A DNA stretch of 27,495 nucleotides, taken from Gonium pectorale. Its lineage: Eukaryota; Chlorophyta; Chlorophyceae; Chlamydomonadales; Volvocaceae. Within the stretch, counting starts at the first letter, position 1. Every line of letters begins with the position of its first letter. Positions 9,748 to 20,428 of the stretch are shown one piece after another. Both the position numbers and the translations under genes were made by a program. Under the pieces are notes generated by a model. It worked only from the letters and a program-made list of their open reading frames with translations. It made no database searches and was not told where the DNA came from. Location: NCBI GenBank assembly GCA_001584585.1, contig LSYV01000019.1, positions 1,558,891-1,586,385 of the forward strand. Direction: 5' to 3'.

Positions 9748-12310
9748 TCAGCACACTGGCATGAGCGAGCACAGGATGTAGCCCACACCCAGAAACGTGC
9801 CTCCTAACGTAGGGCCCCTGGCAGCTACCCAGATGCTGCCCCACGCAAAACCCGTCGTTAGCTCGTTATGCTGCCCATTGGACAACGCCAGGTCCGCAGC
9901 CAGCAGCCCATGCCCTTCCCACACCCACGCCGTCCATCCTGGAGGCCTCCTACACAAATTAACCTTAGCCTTGCGCCCCGTGGTGCCCGCCGCATCGCCC
10001 CTCGCTCGCCCGCACGCCCCCTTGTGCCCCGCCCGCCAGTGCTCCAGCTGGCAGGGCCGGCAGCAGTAGCCCGCGGCGCCGCAGCCCGCGCACGCCTTGA
10101 GCGTCAGGTCCGCCTCGCTGTCGCCCTCCAGGTTGGCGCAGGCGGGGTTGGCGCACCGGCCCGGCAGCAGGCGGCGCGCCTTGGCCGGTGGCGGCAGGGC
10201 GGCGGCAAGACGCCAGCGCCCACACACAGGGGCCTGGTATGCGCCGTCTCCGCCCCGATCCAGGTACGCCGCCAGATGCTCAGCCTCCGCCTTCGCCGCG
10301 GCGTCATCCTCTCCGCCCGACCGCAGTTGCGTGGCCGCCTGCCGCAGCAGCTCCGGCTGCCAGGGCAGAGGCGGCTGGGCGGGAGTGCCACCGGCGGCGG
10401 CGGTGCTGCCCATCGGCCCCACAGCAGCTGCGGACGCCCCCTCCGCCTCATGGACACCCGGAGCGCCTGCTGACGCTGCGGCCCCGTCTGGTGCGCTCTG
10501 CTCTGGGAGATCCGTGGCCGGGGCCCTGTACGCTGCGGGCGGCCCCGGCCCCGTGTAGACCGCAGCGACGGCGCAGCAGCTGTTCACCAGGCAGCGCAGG
10601 TGGGGCCGCCCAAGGTCCTCGGCCACTCGACGGGACGGGCGCGGCACCAGCTGCCTCAGGGCCGCGTCCAGCAGCTGCACTGCGCCCACCTCCTCAAGCA
10701 GCAGCACCCGCCAGCCGCCGTCGTCTCGGTCGCTGGCCTCACCGCCGTTGAATACCGCCGCCCCAGCCCCGCTGACCTCCGCTATGCCGCCGGCTGTCTC
10801 GTGGGCGGGCGGGGAGCTCGCGGGCGTGATGAGCTGGGAGGCGCAGCAGGCGGCCAGCAGCTGCAGCCAGGTGAGGATGGGGATGGGCACCCCAGAGCTC
10901 ACGGCCCCTCCGAAAGGACAGCCCGCGTCAGCTCCGGCAGCCACTCGCAGGCGGCACAGGTCAGCAGGCGGAGCAGCTGCTGCGAGGCGGGCGAGGGGCC
11001 CTCCCCGGGAACCGCACCCGACACATCCAGCAGCGGCGCTTAGCAAAGGATGTCGAAGACCGCTTGCAGGAGGCCCTGATGGCTGCAGTCCCCAGGTGCG
11101 CAACCAGCCAACAGGCCCGCCGGCCGACGGTCCGCAGCAGCTTGCGCAGACTCGCCACCAGCGCCGCCGCCTGGCGCGGCTCGCCGTACGCAAGCAGCGG
11201 CGCCACGTGCTACCACAAGCTGAACAAGCGACCCAACGACCGCACCACGACGGCCTCTCGGCCCTCTGGCGCCAGCCCGGCGGCAGCATCAGACGCTCCA
11301 GACAGCGCACCAGACCGCCGTCCAGCGCCGCGGCGACCTCGAGGGCACCTCGTGCCATAGGGACAGCACGCCTGCTGGGATAGCAAGCCGTGATCTTTGG
11401 GAGAAGCCTAAAAGATGCAATTGCGTAAGCAGAATGATGTATGTAGGGGATCCCTGATTCCACAGTTGCAATCTCTCAATCACCGGGTAAGCTCCTCATT
11501 GGTGCACATTGTATTACATGGTGGGCCGTACACGAATGCTCGTTTCTACTACATCGCCGTATGTCTCTACCACACTGCGAAGGTGCAAACCCATGTTACG
11601 GTATGTTCTGCTTTCACCTCTCTCTATTTTTCCAGTACTTTCTACATTAATGTGGTCTTAGCCCAACAGCAGCACGGGTCCTTGCCTTGGCGGGCGCCCA
11701 GCAGGCGCCCCCTGGTCAGATAAAGGAGGCATGCGAGGGCTCTTGGTTGCCCGTCAGCTATTGCGTACGGCAGGACGTCCGCCAGTCGCCACCAGCCAGC
11801 CGCCTCAGCCGCCCGCAGGCTGTCGGTGTCCGCAACCCCAGTGGGCGGTGGCAGGAAAGGCCGAGAGTGCTGCAAAGCGTCCATGGCTTCCGCAAAGACG
11901 TTCCCTGCCGCCACGATGCGGCGCGGCACCGCAGCCGCCAGACCGCCAGTCTGGCGGCCGCTGGCGCCCCTGTCCCCTGCCGGTCAGCTCCGGTGCCGAG
12001 TCCACCGCCAGCCAGCCCACCCGCACCATCAGCGCCAGGGCCGCCTGCCGGGCCGGGGGCGCCGTCGCCACCAGCCTCAGCATGCTGATCATGCCCCGGA
12101 GCTGTATGGCCGCTGGATTGCTCATGGTTCTTGGGTTGAACACGCGGCCCACCTTGTCTTTGGGCAGCGCGGCGAGCAGCTCGGGCGGCATGCCGTGGGC
12201 GGGGCCGCCGTCTGCGGTCGGCTGGTAACGCACACGCCAATGCCATCACGCACTGCTGTCGCAAGTGCCGCTTGGCGCGGTAACATATTCCGTCCTGCGA
12301 CTTCGCCCTT
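9748..12310 (-). pseudogene. Decayed MYND zinc-finger protein gene
   Basis: Protein-like sequence runs along the minus strand from about 12310 to 9972 but keeps changing frame. Segments in order: AALATAVRDGIGV (about 12250-12300); RYQPTADGG to DSAPELTG (12233-11975); frameshift; AAAVPRRIVAAGNVFAEAMD to KDP (about 11968-11676); intron 11372-11675; MARGALEVAAALDGG; frameshift near 11275; EGREAVVVRSLGRLFSLW then TAG (11210-11212); frame change; GLLQAVFDILC then TAA (11040-11042); LLRLLTCAACEWLPELTRAV then TGA (10899-10901); frame change; a long intact part from VPIPILTWLQLL to the MYND finger at about 10010-10160 (CAGCGAAGYCCRPCQLEHW, H, C). The finger keeps all Cys/His ligands. The last frame stays open to TGA at 9748-9750, but the sequence after the finger may be non-coding. 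Many volvocine MYND proteins share this layout of helical repeats plus a C-terminal finger. Sequencing errors could mimic some lesions, but this many suggest real decay. Confidence 0.68.
11372..11675 (-). other. Relic intron in the MYND pseudogene
   Basis: Donor GTGCTG follows AAG GAC CC and acceptor CCCAGCAG precedes GCGTGCTGTCC. Joining them (phase 2) restores the frame KDP-RAVPMARGALEV. The stretch is visibly more AT-rich than the flanking exons, as expected for an intron. This supports the locus being an old intron-containing gene, not a retrocopy. Confidence 0.55.
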
Positions 12311-12568
12311 AGTCTCAAGCCCCGGCTTCCTCATGCAAGCAGTCAGTTGTGCCCAAAAGTCACACGCAGCTTCAGTTGACAAGCTATGGCCGCAGCCATT
12401 CCCTTATTACTACCTAGTATACCTCCAAGGCCTACATAAATACAAAAAGGCATAGCTTTAGGAAATCAAAATAACACTCTGTCATCACTTCGTAAGTATT
12501 TGTCCGGACGGCTACCCAACATAGCATGTCACAAGCATGTTATGAGCATCACCACAGACGTAACCATT

Positions 12569-14017
12569 TCATGCACAAGAATCTACACATGGCACCGGTA
12601 CATATCTCAGATTCGGGGAAAACCCAATCCAACCCCATTGATCAGGGGATACACATTTGTACCTATTACATCCTCCTGCATAAGCAGTAGGGTTATAGGG
12701 TAAGCAGTCGACTAGACTGCTCCCCTTGCCGCAACAAATTCCGATCCATAATGATCTGCTGCTCAACGTAGTGCTTGCGCAATAAGAGTCCGGATGGCAG
12801 CACTGAGGGTACGGCGGGTCGTCATCTCCTATTCGATGGCCGCACTCCACGGGTGCATCAGGAGGGCACCGAGTTGGTGGCGACGGCGGCGGTGGCGGCG
12901 ATGATGGTGGTGGGGGCGGCGGTGGCGGCGATGGTGGTGGTGGGGGCGGCGGTGGCGGCGGTGGCGGCGATGATGGTGGTGGGGGCGGTGGTGGGGGCGG
13001 TGGGGGCGGCGATGGTGGTGGGGGCGGTGGTGGGGGCGGTGCGGGCGGCAATGGTGGTGGTGGAGGGGGCGGCGGCTGTGATGGTGGTGGCTGGAAGCAT
13101 GGGCTGGGGCAATCACAGCAGACATCCGGAGCAGGGCAGTCATAGGAAACTGTGCAGTTTGCATCAAAGCAACGGTCCTGCTTGGAAGGCTCGATGATAC
13201 CCAGGCATGTGCGCGCCATGCAGCCCACTGCCACCGAGTTGCACTCAATGCATTCGTCGCTGGACAGCTCTGCACAGAAATCTTGCACATCCACACCCAG
13301 CACCCGGAGCACCAGAGCAACCTGATCCAGTGTGTTGCGGCAGAAGAGTGCTGCCCAGGACGACATCGCTGTGCAGCCGTTCGCCTTAAAGCAGCGGTCA
13401 TGGTCAGCACAACAACCACATGTGCACTTTGTGTCCGGGAAGCCGTCGCAGCCCGGCTTGTCTAGCAGGCGCCGACGATGATACGAGCTGTTTCTTCGCT
13501 GCGCGCCCGAGGCAATGCTCCCAAGCACGAACGCCGCAATACGGTTAGTGCCGTAGCAGCCCAGGAGCAGAGAGCTATGGCTGCCAGGAAAGTGTTGCCA
13601 TAATCCCAGGGTGCGGTTGTTTGGCGTGTTAAGTGGCAACCACAAGTCTGTACCACCTGAGGCCATAACAGCCACACGTATAAGAACCTCCCCACCAGGC
13701 CCCTGTATTGTGGATGATGTGGAAGAGAGTCCAGAGGTGCAGGAAGCATGTACTCGCACATCCGCAATGTCAAGCGATTCCACCAGGGCAGGAGAGGTAG
13801 GACGAGGTGGTAGGTGGCGGCGTGGTGGTGGCCACTTGAAGCGCCTTGGTGGCGGCACCCTCTGTATGCAGAGCAGTCCGGGCATAGGCGAGTGAGGGGT
13901 ACTACTTGGCACAAACCACAGTTACACACATGCCGATGCTGCGCGGCACAAATCTCTTACCGAGTTGGAAACAGCTATCACAGCCCACAGCAGCGTAACG
14001 AGCCCGAATTTCACCAT
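12569..14017 (-). CDS. Secreted phospholipase-A2-like protein with poly-Pro stalk and Cys-rich tail
   Basis: Two exons, 14017-13961 and 13861-12569, are joined in phase 0 by an intron with donor GTAAGA and acceptor ATACAG, giving 449 residues. Exon 1 codes exactly a 19-residue signal peptide (MVKFGLVTLLWAVIAVSNS), and this decided the start. Residues 152-185 carry DKPGCDGFPDTKC then CGCCADHDRCF, matching the CCxxHDxC active site of secreted PLA2, with His173-Asp174 as the catalytic pair; the preceding CxCG-like loop would bind calcium. A Cys-rich segment follows (to about 272), then about 75 residues of nearly pure Pro with SS and SP interruptions (276-350), then a C-terminal Cys-rich domain of about 100 residues that I do not recognise. 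PLA2 would release fatty acids from phospholipid sn-2; here it would act outside the cell or at the wall. The PLA2 call rests on the active-site block and Cys density. The domain is divergent, and activity is unproven. Confidence 0.6.
12874..13093 (-). repeat. Proline-codon minisatellite
   Basis: GGC/GGT-rich plus strand (CCN codons on the coding strand) encodes the poly-Pro stalk of the PLA2-like protein. Imperfect 15-30 bp units recur, so copy number is likely to vary between strains. Confidence 0.85.
13939..13977 (-). repeat. 39-bp duplicated exon 1/intron 1 junction, gene copy
   Basis: Spans the last codons of the PLA2-like signal-peptide exon and the first bases of its intron. It matches 14214-14252 at 35 of 39 positions in the same orientation. 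Confidence 0.85.
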
Positions 14018-14213
14018 CTGAAGCTCGACGAAGCGTCGATTAGCTCGGCACATTCTTATGTACAGTTGCTGGCTGCGACGCCTCGTTAGTCGCAACGGCG
14101 CACACTCCTGGAACGCCGCACGCGGCAGCAACTTGGCTTCTCTAAAATTGAACTACATTCTTTTTAGAATGGCAAAGCTACAAACAAAAATGCAAGTTGG
14201 ACTGGTTTGGATC

Positions 14214-14252
14214 CTGTGCGGCACAAATCTCGTACCGAGCTGGAAACGGCTA
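14214..14252 (-). repeat. 39-bp duplicated exon 1/intron 1 junction, upstream copy
   Basis: Matches 13939-13977 at 35 of 39 positions, 275 bp upstream of the gene copy. The donor-like GT is kept (GTACGAG versus GTAAGAG). Homology is not obvious beyond the 39 bp. Confidence 0.8.
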
Positions 14253-14714
14253 GGCGGGAAAACCGCGTGTGTATGCGGCAACATTGCTTAGATTACATAT
14301 TTGAGTGTGCAAGGAAAAAAACACAAACTACCGCCAACTGTCGCAAACTGCCGCTCCGCTGGAAGGTAGAATACAGCTCCAATAAAGCGACAGGACCATC
14401 TTTGTAGGTTTCTATATTGGTTTCCTAAGTATTGCGTGTGGCGCCCTCAATGAGGCCTCCGCCGCGCGAAATGCAGGCTGTTTCACGAGTTGAGCCGCCC
14501 GCTCCACTTTAAGGCCTCGTTTTTAAGATGCTGTTATTATGTTATTACATCTTACTACAGGGGTAAGACACGGCCATTGACTCACCGGCCCTGTGTCGTA
14601 CAGCTCCGCACCAGGAGTCCCAACAGCAGCTCTTAACGCTACGGGATACCGATCCTGCCATCTCGAGCATTACCTTTGCCGGTTGGAAGAATGGGGATGG
14701 CGATCCTACCAGGG

Positions 14715-14747
14715 AACCCGGCGCGGGAAAAAATCCCGCGCCGGGTT
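14715..14747. repeat. Perfect 14-bp inverted repeat with 5-base A loop
   Basis: AACCCGGCGCGGGA at 14715-14728 is the exact reverse complement of TCCCGCGCCGGGTT at 14734-14747, separated by AAAAA. It is a very GC-rich stem and stands alone in non-coding DNA. Confidence 0.95.
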
Positions 14748-15360
14748 TGATGGTGGGGGGGGGATGGGCTGGCTGCCGGTGGCCCTGAGGACGATAGGAG
14801 GATGCGAGAATGAAGCAGCACCCATAGGGGAGGGGCTACGCACTGGTGTATGGGTATGTGCGCAAAGTGCGTCGTGGGCAGCAAGGCGGGGGGGGGGAGG
14901 GGCGGGGGCTACGGAGGAGCACCATTCGTATGGGGGATGGAAGGCTTCCCAAAACATATGCTTATTGAATCCAGAGATGAAGTTTTTCGTTACGGAAGTG
15001 CAAGCGGCCCGGAGGGCCCGGTCACAATGTCACAGACCATTCGGCGGAACCCCGTTTCCTTGCCCGTTTCCGGCGCCATTCGTATTTGGCCATCTGTAGC
15101 TGCCTTTGATGACACAGCGGCGTGCGGGTTACAGTACTTACAAAGTGGAAGCATATTACAACAGGAAGATACCAACGCCCGCCAGTACGGGATGCGCCCG
15201 CGGATGCGCTTGGAAAGCATACGTGGCTCAACACTGCTCAGCTGTCGCGGAGCAGCTGCTAACCTCGTCCGGCAGTCGGGACCTAGATAGAAGTTCAAAC
15301 AGCAAGGTAAGCCTGCGAGCTTATTCGTATTGCCTATATCAAAGGCTGTAGGTTTTGATA

Positions 15361-15370
15361 AATATTTATA
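15361..15370 (+). promoter_or_regulatory. Candidate TATA box of the phosphoesterase gene
   Basis: AATATTTATA lies 35 bases before the ATG at 15405, in an AT-rich patch ahead of GC-rich coding sequence. If used, the 5' UTR would be very short, about 10 bases. Confidence 0.3.
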
Positions 15371-15404
15371 CACTTCCTACTTCCAATTTAAAGGAGGAAG
15401 AGCC

Positions 15405-18400
15405 ATGGCGCTGCGATCCGTTCTGCTGCTCGCGGCCGCGATGGCCTGCGCCGCGACACTCGGTGAGCATACGAAATGATCAACACCATCATCACCGTTA
15501 ATCTTCAAGTGATTGCCTTCGTCGGCGTCCATGAATACGTTCACGTTCTCTCTGGACGGCTGAGCGTGTCCACTCTGGCACCCGCGCTCTCCCGCAGGCG
15601 CGGAGGCCGCAGCGAAGCCGCCCCCTCGGCGACCGCCTCCCCGTGAGTGCTTTGCAGCGTCGTGATCCCGGCCGCACCAAGGCGCTCACAGGCAACCAAC
15701 ACGCCATCCCTTCAGATTCTCGCACACCGGCTGTTCCCCGGGGTTAGGCTTGCTGCTCTGCAGCCTTTCCGGCTGAATCCGGCTGTAACCTTCCCGGCGC
15801 GCGCAAACACACGAATGCCGGCCGTGAAGCTCCCGAAGCAGTCTCTCCCTCCGCCTCCCTCCTCCCCCCATCATCACTGCTAAGCTGTGTCCATCGATGT
15901 GTGGATCCACGAGCCCACAGGCAAGGCGCCCGTGGACCCCCCCGCGGACCCGCTGGCGCCCTACTCATTCGGCCTGTGGTGAGTGGCCGAGGAGTGCGGT
16001 TGGCAAACTCGTGACGTTGAACAGGTGGGACCTGACTGGCAGCAGCGCAAGTGCAGAGCAAGCCGTCTAACTTGGGCCCCGCAATCAATGGCCTGGCGGC
16101 CCTGGCGGCAATGCCTAGCTGCCGAGCAAGCCTCTCGTTGGCCACTTTTGCCGCCCCGCTCCTCTCCCAAGGGCGCGGTCGCCGCTCCTCGCTCGTCCCT
16201 CCACCCGCTCGCAAACGCCCTCGATCGAAACGCCCCGCCCCCCGCCGAGCACCTCGCACCGTGCTGCCGCCCCCCGCCCCCGCCAAACCCAAATCCCAAC
16301 TGTACTGCAGGGGTGACGTGCCGTACAGCCAGGAGCAAATCACGGTCGGCGTGCCCAACCTCATTGCCGACATGAACGCCCACAACCTGGCCTTCTCGGT
16401 CTTCAACGGTGGGTTGCAGACTGTCAAGCTGCGCAGCGCTGGCTGTCTCGGTTGACAGGTGCTTTGCTCGTAATATGCTCATCATCCTATTTCTCATGGG
16501 AGACCCCCACGCCGTCGGTCCGGGTAGGTGTCAGTCTTTCGCCGGCTGTCTGCGTCCTTATTTACCGCAAATGCCTGCGGTGCGGTTCGGTGATCTCTTG
16601 CAACGAACCGAGGGCATGCACTCTCGCCGCTCTCCGCTATCCTTCACACCGCCCAGCTGCCGGCGCCCCCGAACACCCTTTTCATTCTGAACAGCACGCA
16701 TGCGGTGCGGTACGGGGACGCTGTGGCGCGAGCCGAGCATTCCGAGTTTCTGACCGCTCTTTATCAACCACACCGCCTAACAAGTGACCGACCAACCGAC
16801 GATGCCCGATTCACCAACCAATCCACCAACCAACCGACCACCCTCATCTGACCATTGTGACGGTGTGCAGGCGACTGGAAGCAGGGCAGCAACTCCCCCT
16901 GCGACGAGGCCCTCTACAACCGGTCGCTGGGCTACCTGAACGCCCTGTCGGCGCCCGCCGCCTTCACGCCAGGCGACAACGACTGGTGGGTCGAGTGTAC
17001 GAATGTACGCGTGTGCGAGGGATGTGTTTGAGCGTGTGCCGCGACGGTCGCAGAGACTACCAACAGAACACTTGCGATTGCGGTTAGCGTGCCCGCTGCC
17101 GCCCGACTGCCGTACCTGCCTGTCCGCTCCACCCCTTCAGCCCCCACGTGCTCGCCCCTGCGCGCTCAATCCACGCCACAGCACCCCATTCAGCCCCACG
17201 AAAGCAGGGGCGAGCGCGCCTGCGGTTGCCTTCATGGATGGGTGCGGTCCATCCTCCTGCCCTCCTAACACCCTCTACCGCACCTCTACGCCCCTAGGAC
17301 CGACTGCGACCGCGCCAACAACGGCGGCTACAACAGCCTTGAGCGCCTGGACTACGAGCGCAAGGTATCGAAAGGGCGTTGTACGAGTTTTGGTGAAAAC
17401 GGCTGGTGACATGCGCCGCCTTGATCTCCATCACAACCACATAGGGGATTGGTGCCACCGCTTCAACCACCGCGTCAACCACCATGTCAACCACCGCGTC
17501 AACCTCCTTATCAACCACCGAGTCAACTACCGCATTGACCAGGTGTCACTGTACTGCCTGGTGCCACTTGATCGCCCGGCGCAGGTATTCTTCAGCACCG
17601 AGTACACCAACGGTGTTCGCAAGCTGCGGCAGGAGGTGCAGACCGCGCCGCTGTGCCCCGGCTACTCGGCCACCCGGCCCTACCCGCTGGTGCCCTGTGT
17701 GGAGAACCGGCGCTGGACGCTCAACGGCGTTGTGTACATGACGCCAACGTGCAGGGTGGGTGGGGGTGGGGGTGGCTGGGTGGGCGGGTGGGTATGGGCG
17801 TGACTGTACACGAATGGAGGGTGGATGGGCGGGAGAGCGTCGGTTGGGCGGGCCGGTTGGGCGGGTTAACCTGGTGCCCTACTGTCCGCGGCCCCACCCT
17901 ACGTGGCGTCTTGGCGTAGCCGAGGGACCTCCCCGCAGATCCGTAGTGGCGCGGATGGAGGCCGGCCTTGTGGCCCCTCTCGTGTCTACTCCTGTTCCTC
18001 GATACTTCGCAACACAGGGAACGAGCTACCATATAGATGGCCTTCCGCTGAGCTGGCCTTGTCGTACCCTTGCTGTACCGCACCAGGCTCCTGCAACAAC
18101 CTGTGCGACGTCAACCCCGACCCTGAGGAGTTCGCCGGCCGCAACGCCGCCAACCTGGCCTGGCTGAACGAGACCTTCGCGGCCGCCACGGCGTCGGGCG
18201 CGGCGGCGGTGGTGCTCATCACGCAGGCCAGCCCCGGCTGGTGGGTTGCCTGTCGGTTGGAGGTTGCAGATTGGAGGTTGACCGTTGGGGACTGGGACCG
18301 TTCGGAGGTGACCGGCGGTCGCTCGTATGCGCCGCGGTGGCTCACAACCCCGGCAGCGGGGCGCCAGGCCAGGGTCCCCACCCTCGGGCAGTCGGACAGC

Positions 18401-19574
18401 CATGTCGCCCCCCTCTGTGCAGGGCGGCCGACAGCACGGCTCCTCGGGGCCCGCGCGGCTTTGCGGTCGGATAACCCACCCAATCCGGCTGATCCGGCTG
18501 ATCCGGCTGATCTTCCTGATCCGCCGTGCGCCGTACACACCCATACAGGGACCTCTCGGACAGCACGCGCGCGGGCCGCCGCGACCCACGCACCCTCGCC
18601 TTCCAGCCCCCGCGCCTGCTGGCCAACGGCACCGCCATCTGCGGCGACGACCCGAGCTACACCGTGGACGGCTACGCCGACTGGCTGCCGGCGGTGCGGA
18701 CGCACGCCGTCCGCTTCGCCCGGCCGGTGCTGTACGCTCACGGCGACTCGCACTACTTCCGCGTCGACAAGCCGCTGCTGGACAGCAAGGGTGCGTTGAT
18801 GGGACGGTCGGTGGTTGGGCGGTTTGGTGGTTGCGCGGTTGTGGCGGTTGGACAGCAGTTAGGCAGTTGTTGAGGGGTGGGATGTGGGAGGTGGAGTGGG
18901 CCTCCTGCGCAGGCCCTATCTGCCTCCGCGGCAGCGCCTTGGCGCACGCCCAGCAGTCGCCCTTGGCGTGGCGCCCAGTTGCCCTTTTTCCGCACATCCC
19001 GCCGCCGACCCGAGCCCAAGCCCCTGGGTACCGTGCCGTCCCGCCCTGCCTCACCCGCCCTCCCGCGCCCTCCCCCGCCCACCCGCCAGGCTACCGCCTG
19101 CAGAACTTCACCCGCCTGGAGACGCCGGGCAACAACGCAGCCACGGGCAACAACGACGTGCAGTGGATCAAGGTGTGTGTGTGTGTGCGTGCGCGCACGT
19201 ACTGCGGGGAATCTTGTGATAGGAAGGACGGGGGAAGGGTTCGTCCTGGTCTGTGTGGGCCACCCTCAGCCACAAGGGGCGCACGCCCCAGCCATGGCCT
19301 GCCCGCGCCCGCACCCGGCCCGGATGAGGGGCTTCGGCCGGGGCGCTCCACCGCGGTCCACCCCCATCCCCAACCCCCTCTGCTCGCGTCCCGTGACCCC
19401 TCCCTCACCCTCCTCCCGCCCTCCCCCCTCCCGTCCGTCCCCCTCCCCCTCCCAACTTGCTGCCAGGTCAACGTGGACCCCCGCAGCCGGGAGGTGTTTT
19501 CCTTCGCGCACATGGTCGTCCCCGGCAACCTGCCCGCCGCCTACGCCGAGAGCCGCCGCCGCCAGGCCGCTTAG
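15405..19574 (+). CDS. Secreted calcineurin-like metallophosphoesterase
   Basis: Eleven exons: 15405-15462, 15598-15642, 15885-15978, 16311-16408, 16871-16985, 17298-17364, 17585-17759, 18087-18240, 18549-18790, 19090-19172, 19467-19574 (TAG). Phases agree and give 412 residues. Residues 1-20 are a signal peptide (MALRSVLLLAAAMACAATLG). A short Pro-rich linker (PPPRRPPPP) follows, then the catalytic domain. Metal-site motifs in order are WGDVPYS (66-72), NGDWKQG (98-104), PGDNDW (132-137), GSCNN (about 217-221) and HGDSHYF (333-339). These correspond to the GD, GNHD-like and GHxH-like motifs of the calcineurin fold, in the variant where DVPY replaces DxH. N-glycosylation sites (NRS, NET, NGT, NFT) fit a secreted protein. 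The substrate is unknown; phosphate esters in the periplasm or wall are likely. The exon 7 donor is ambiguous (17756 or 17760); 17760 keeps the phase. A TGTAA at 20711-20715 is a distant candidate poly(A) signal. Confidence 0.87.
17463..17534 (+). repeat. 12-bp tandem repeat in intron 6 of the phosphoesterase gene
   Basis: Six imperfect units of TCAACCACCGCG. One frame reads Ser-Thr-Thr-Ala repeats, but this frame is not in phase with exon 6, and flanking exons join cleanly without it, so it is treated as intronic. Confidence 0.8.
18483..18519 (+). repeat. 9-bp tandem repeat in an intron
   Basis: About four units of ATCCGGCTG, with one unit changed, lie in intron 18241-18548 of the phosphoesterase gene. 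Confidence 0.8.
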
Positions 19575-19627
19575 TCAGTCAGGCGCGCTCAGGCGCACAG
19601 GCAAAGCCCCCATCCCCCCCACTGCGC

Positions 19628-19650
19628 TTCTCTGCTGAGAACGCCTGCCA
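19628..19650 (+). repeat. Dispersed short motif, copy 3 (diverged)
   Basis: TTCTCTGCTGAGAACGCCTG shares the CTGAGAACGCCT core with copies 1 and 2. It lies about 55 bases after the phosphoesterase stop codon. Confidence 0.5.
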
Positions 19651-20392
19651 TTCTGCGGACGGGAACGCATGTGTGTTGGGGGCGAGGGGCGATCACGCAA
19701 TGTCAGTTGATATGCGTACAGTTCGCAGGATGAGTACTCAATCGAGCGCGTGAGTGCTTGGCGGCGAAGAATTGGCAGCGGGTGTTGGCGGCGGGTGTTA
19801 CGGATGCGACGCCAGCGGACGCCGTGCTTCTCGGGGTGGGAGGGTACGAAGGGGGTTGAACGCACAGCGTTGCACTGCTCGTGCCTGCATCGCCACCGCG
19901 CGTGCGTGGTTTGCGTGCTTCTGTTGTACGTACCTCGCGCTGCCGAACGCCCGGCTGGCTCGTCTGCACGACGTGCCAGCTGCGACCCGCCGACCCAGCT
20001 GCGGAATGAACCGCGGGAAGGCTTCATTCCCGGAGAGCCGCGCGTGTGCATATGGTGCATTTGCGAGGGCGGGCTTGGCCTGCCTGCTCCGCCCGACCCG
20101 CCTGCCGGCCGCGGTACAGCCGGCAGGCCCCTCTTGTCTGTATCGTACATCGTACATAACTGCGATGCGAAATGAAGCATTAGATGTGTGTATGTGCGCG
20201 CGGATAATGTGGCGCGCTTGCGTGCGGCTGCGTGCTGTGCGAGCGCGTGTGTTTGCGTGCGGCAGGTGTGTTTGTGTGCGGGTTAGGTGCGCGCCCCGCC
20301 CGTCGCCACTCGTGGGTGCGGGTGGGGCGGCAGCGGCCGCGGATCGTGCAAGTTAGTGCTGTGGTGCAGTTTGACATGTTGTAGGCACCCCG

Positions 20393-20428
20393 CCCCTGAC
20401 TGATGGCAACGTGCCATCAGTTCAGGGC
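20393..20428. repeat. Imperfect hairpin
   Basis: TGATGGCA (20401-20408), a three-base loop ACG, and TGCCATCA (20412-20419) form a perfect core stem. The outer arms GCCCCTGAC and GTTCAGGGC extend it with small bulges. Confidence 0.75.

Larger units (their letters stand above)
14253..15404. other. Intergenic region between divergent genes
   Basis: Lies between the start of the PLA2-like gene (minus) and the start of the phosphoesterase gene (plus), so it should hold both promoters. It is AT-richer than the exons at both ends (14253-14580, 15290-15400). No convincing coding segment was found. The middle holds a perfect hairpin (14715-14747) and G-runs near 14750-14765 and 14886-14906. Confidence 0.6.

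Noticed and set aside
12775..13197. Val/Ala/Met-rich frame opposite the poly-Pro region
   Set aside because: It is a shadow of the proline-codon minisatellite of the PLA2-like gene.
14593..15290. Overlapping open frames in the divergent intergenic region
   Set aside because: They cross G-runs and the hairpin, show no domain, signal peptide or codon bias, and have no matching splice sites.
16051..16455. Plus-strand frame reading through 16051-16310 into phosphoesterase exon 4
   Set aside because: The stretch before 16311 is a C-rich intron ending in CTGCAG; splicing there restores Trp-Gly-Asp at the metal motif.
17463..17534. Ser-Thr-Thr repeat as a possible mucin-like exon
   Set aside because: The frame is out of phase with exon 6, and exons 6 and 7 of the phosphoesterase join directly in phase 0 without it.
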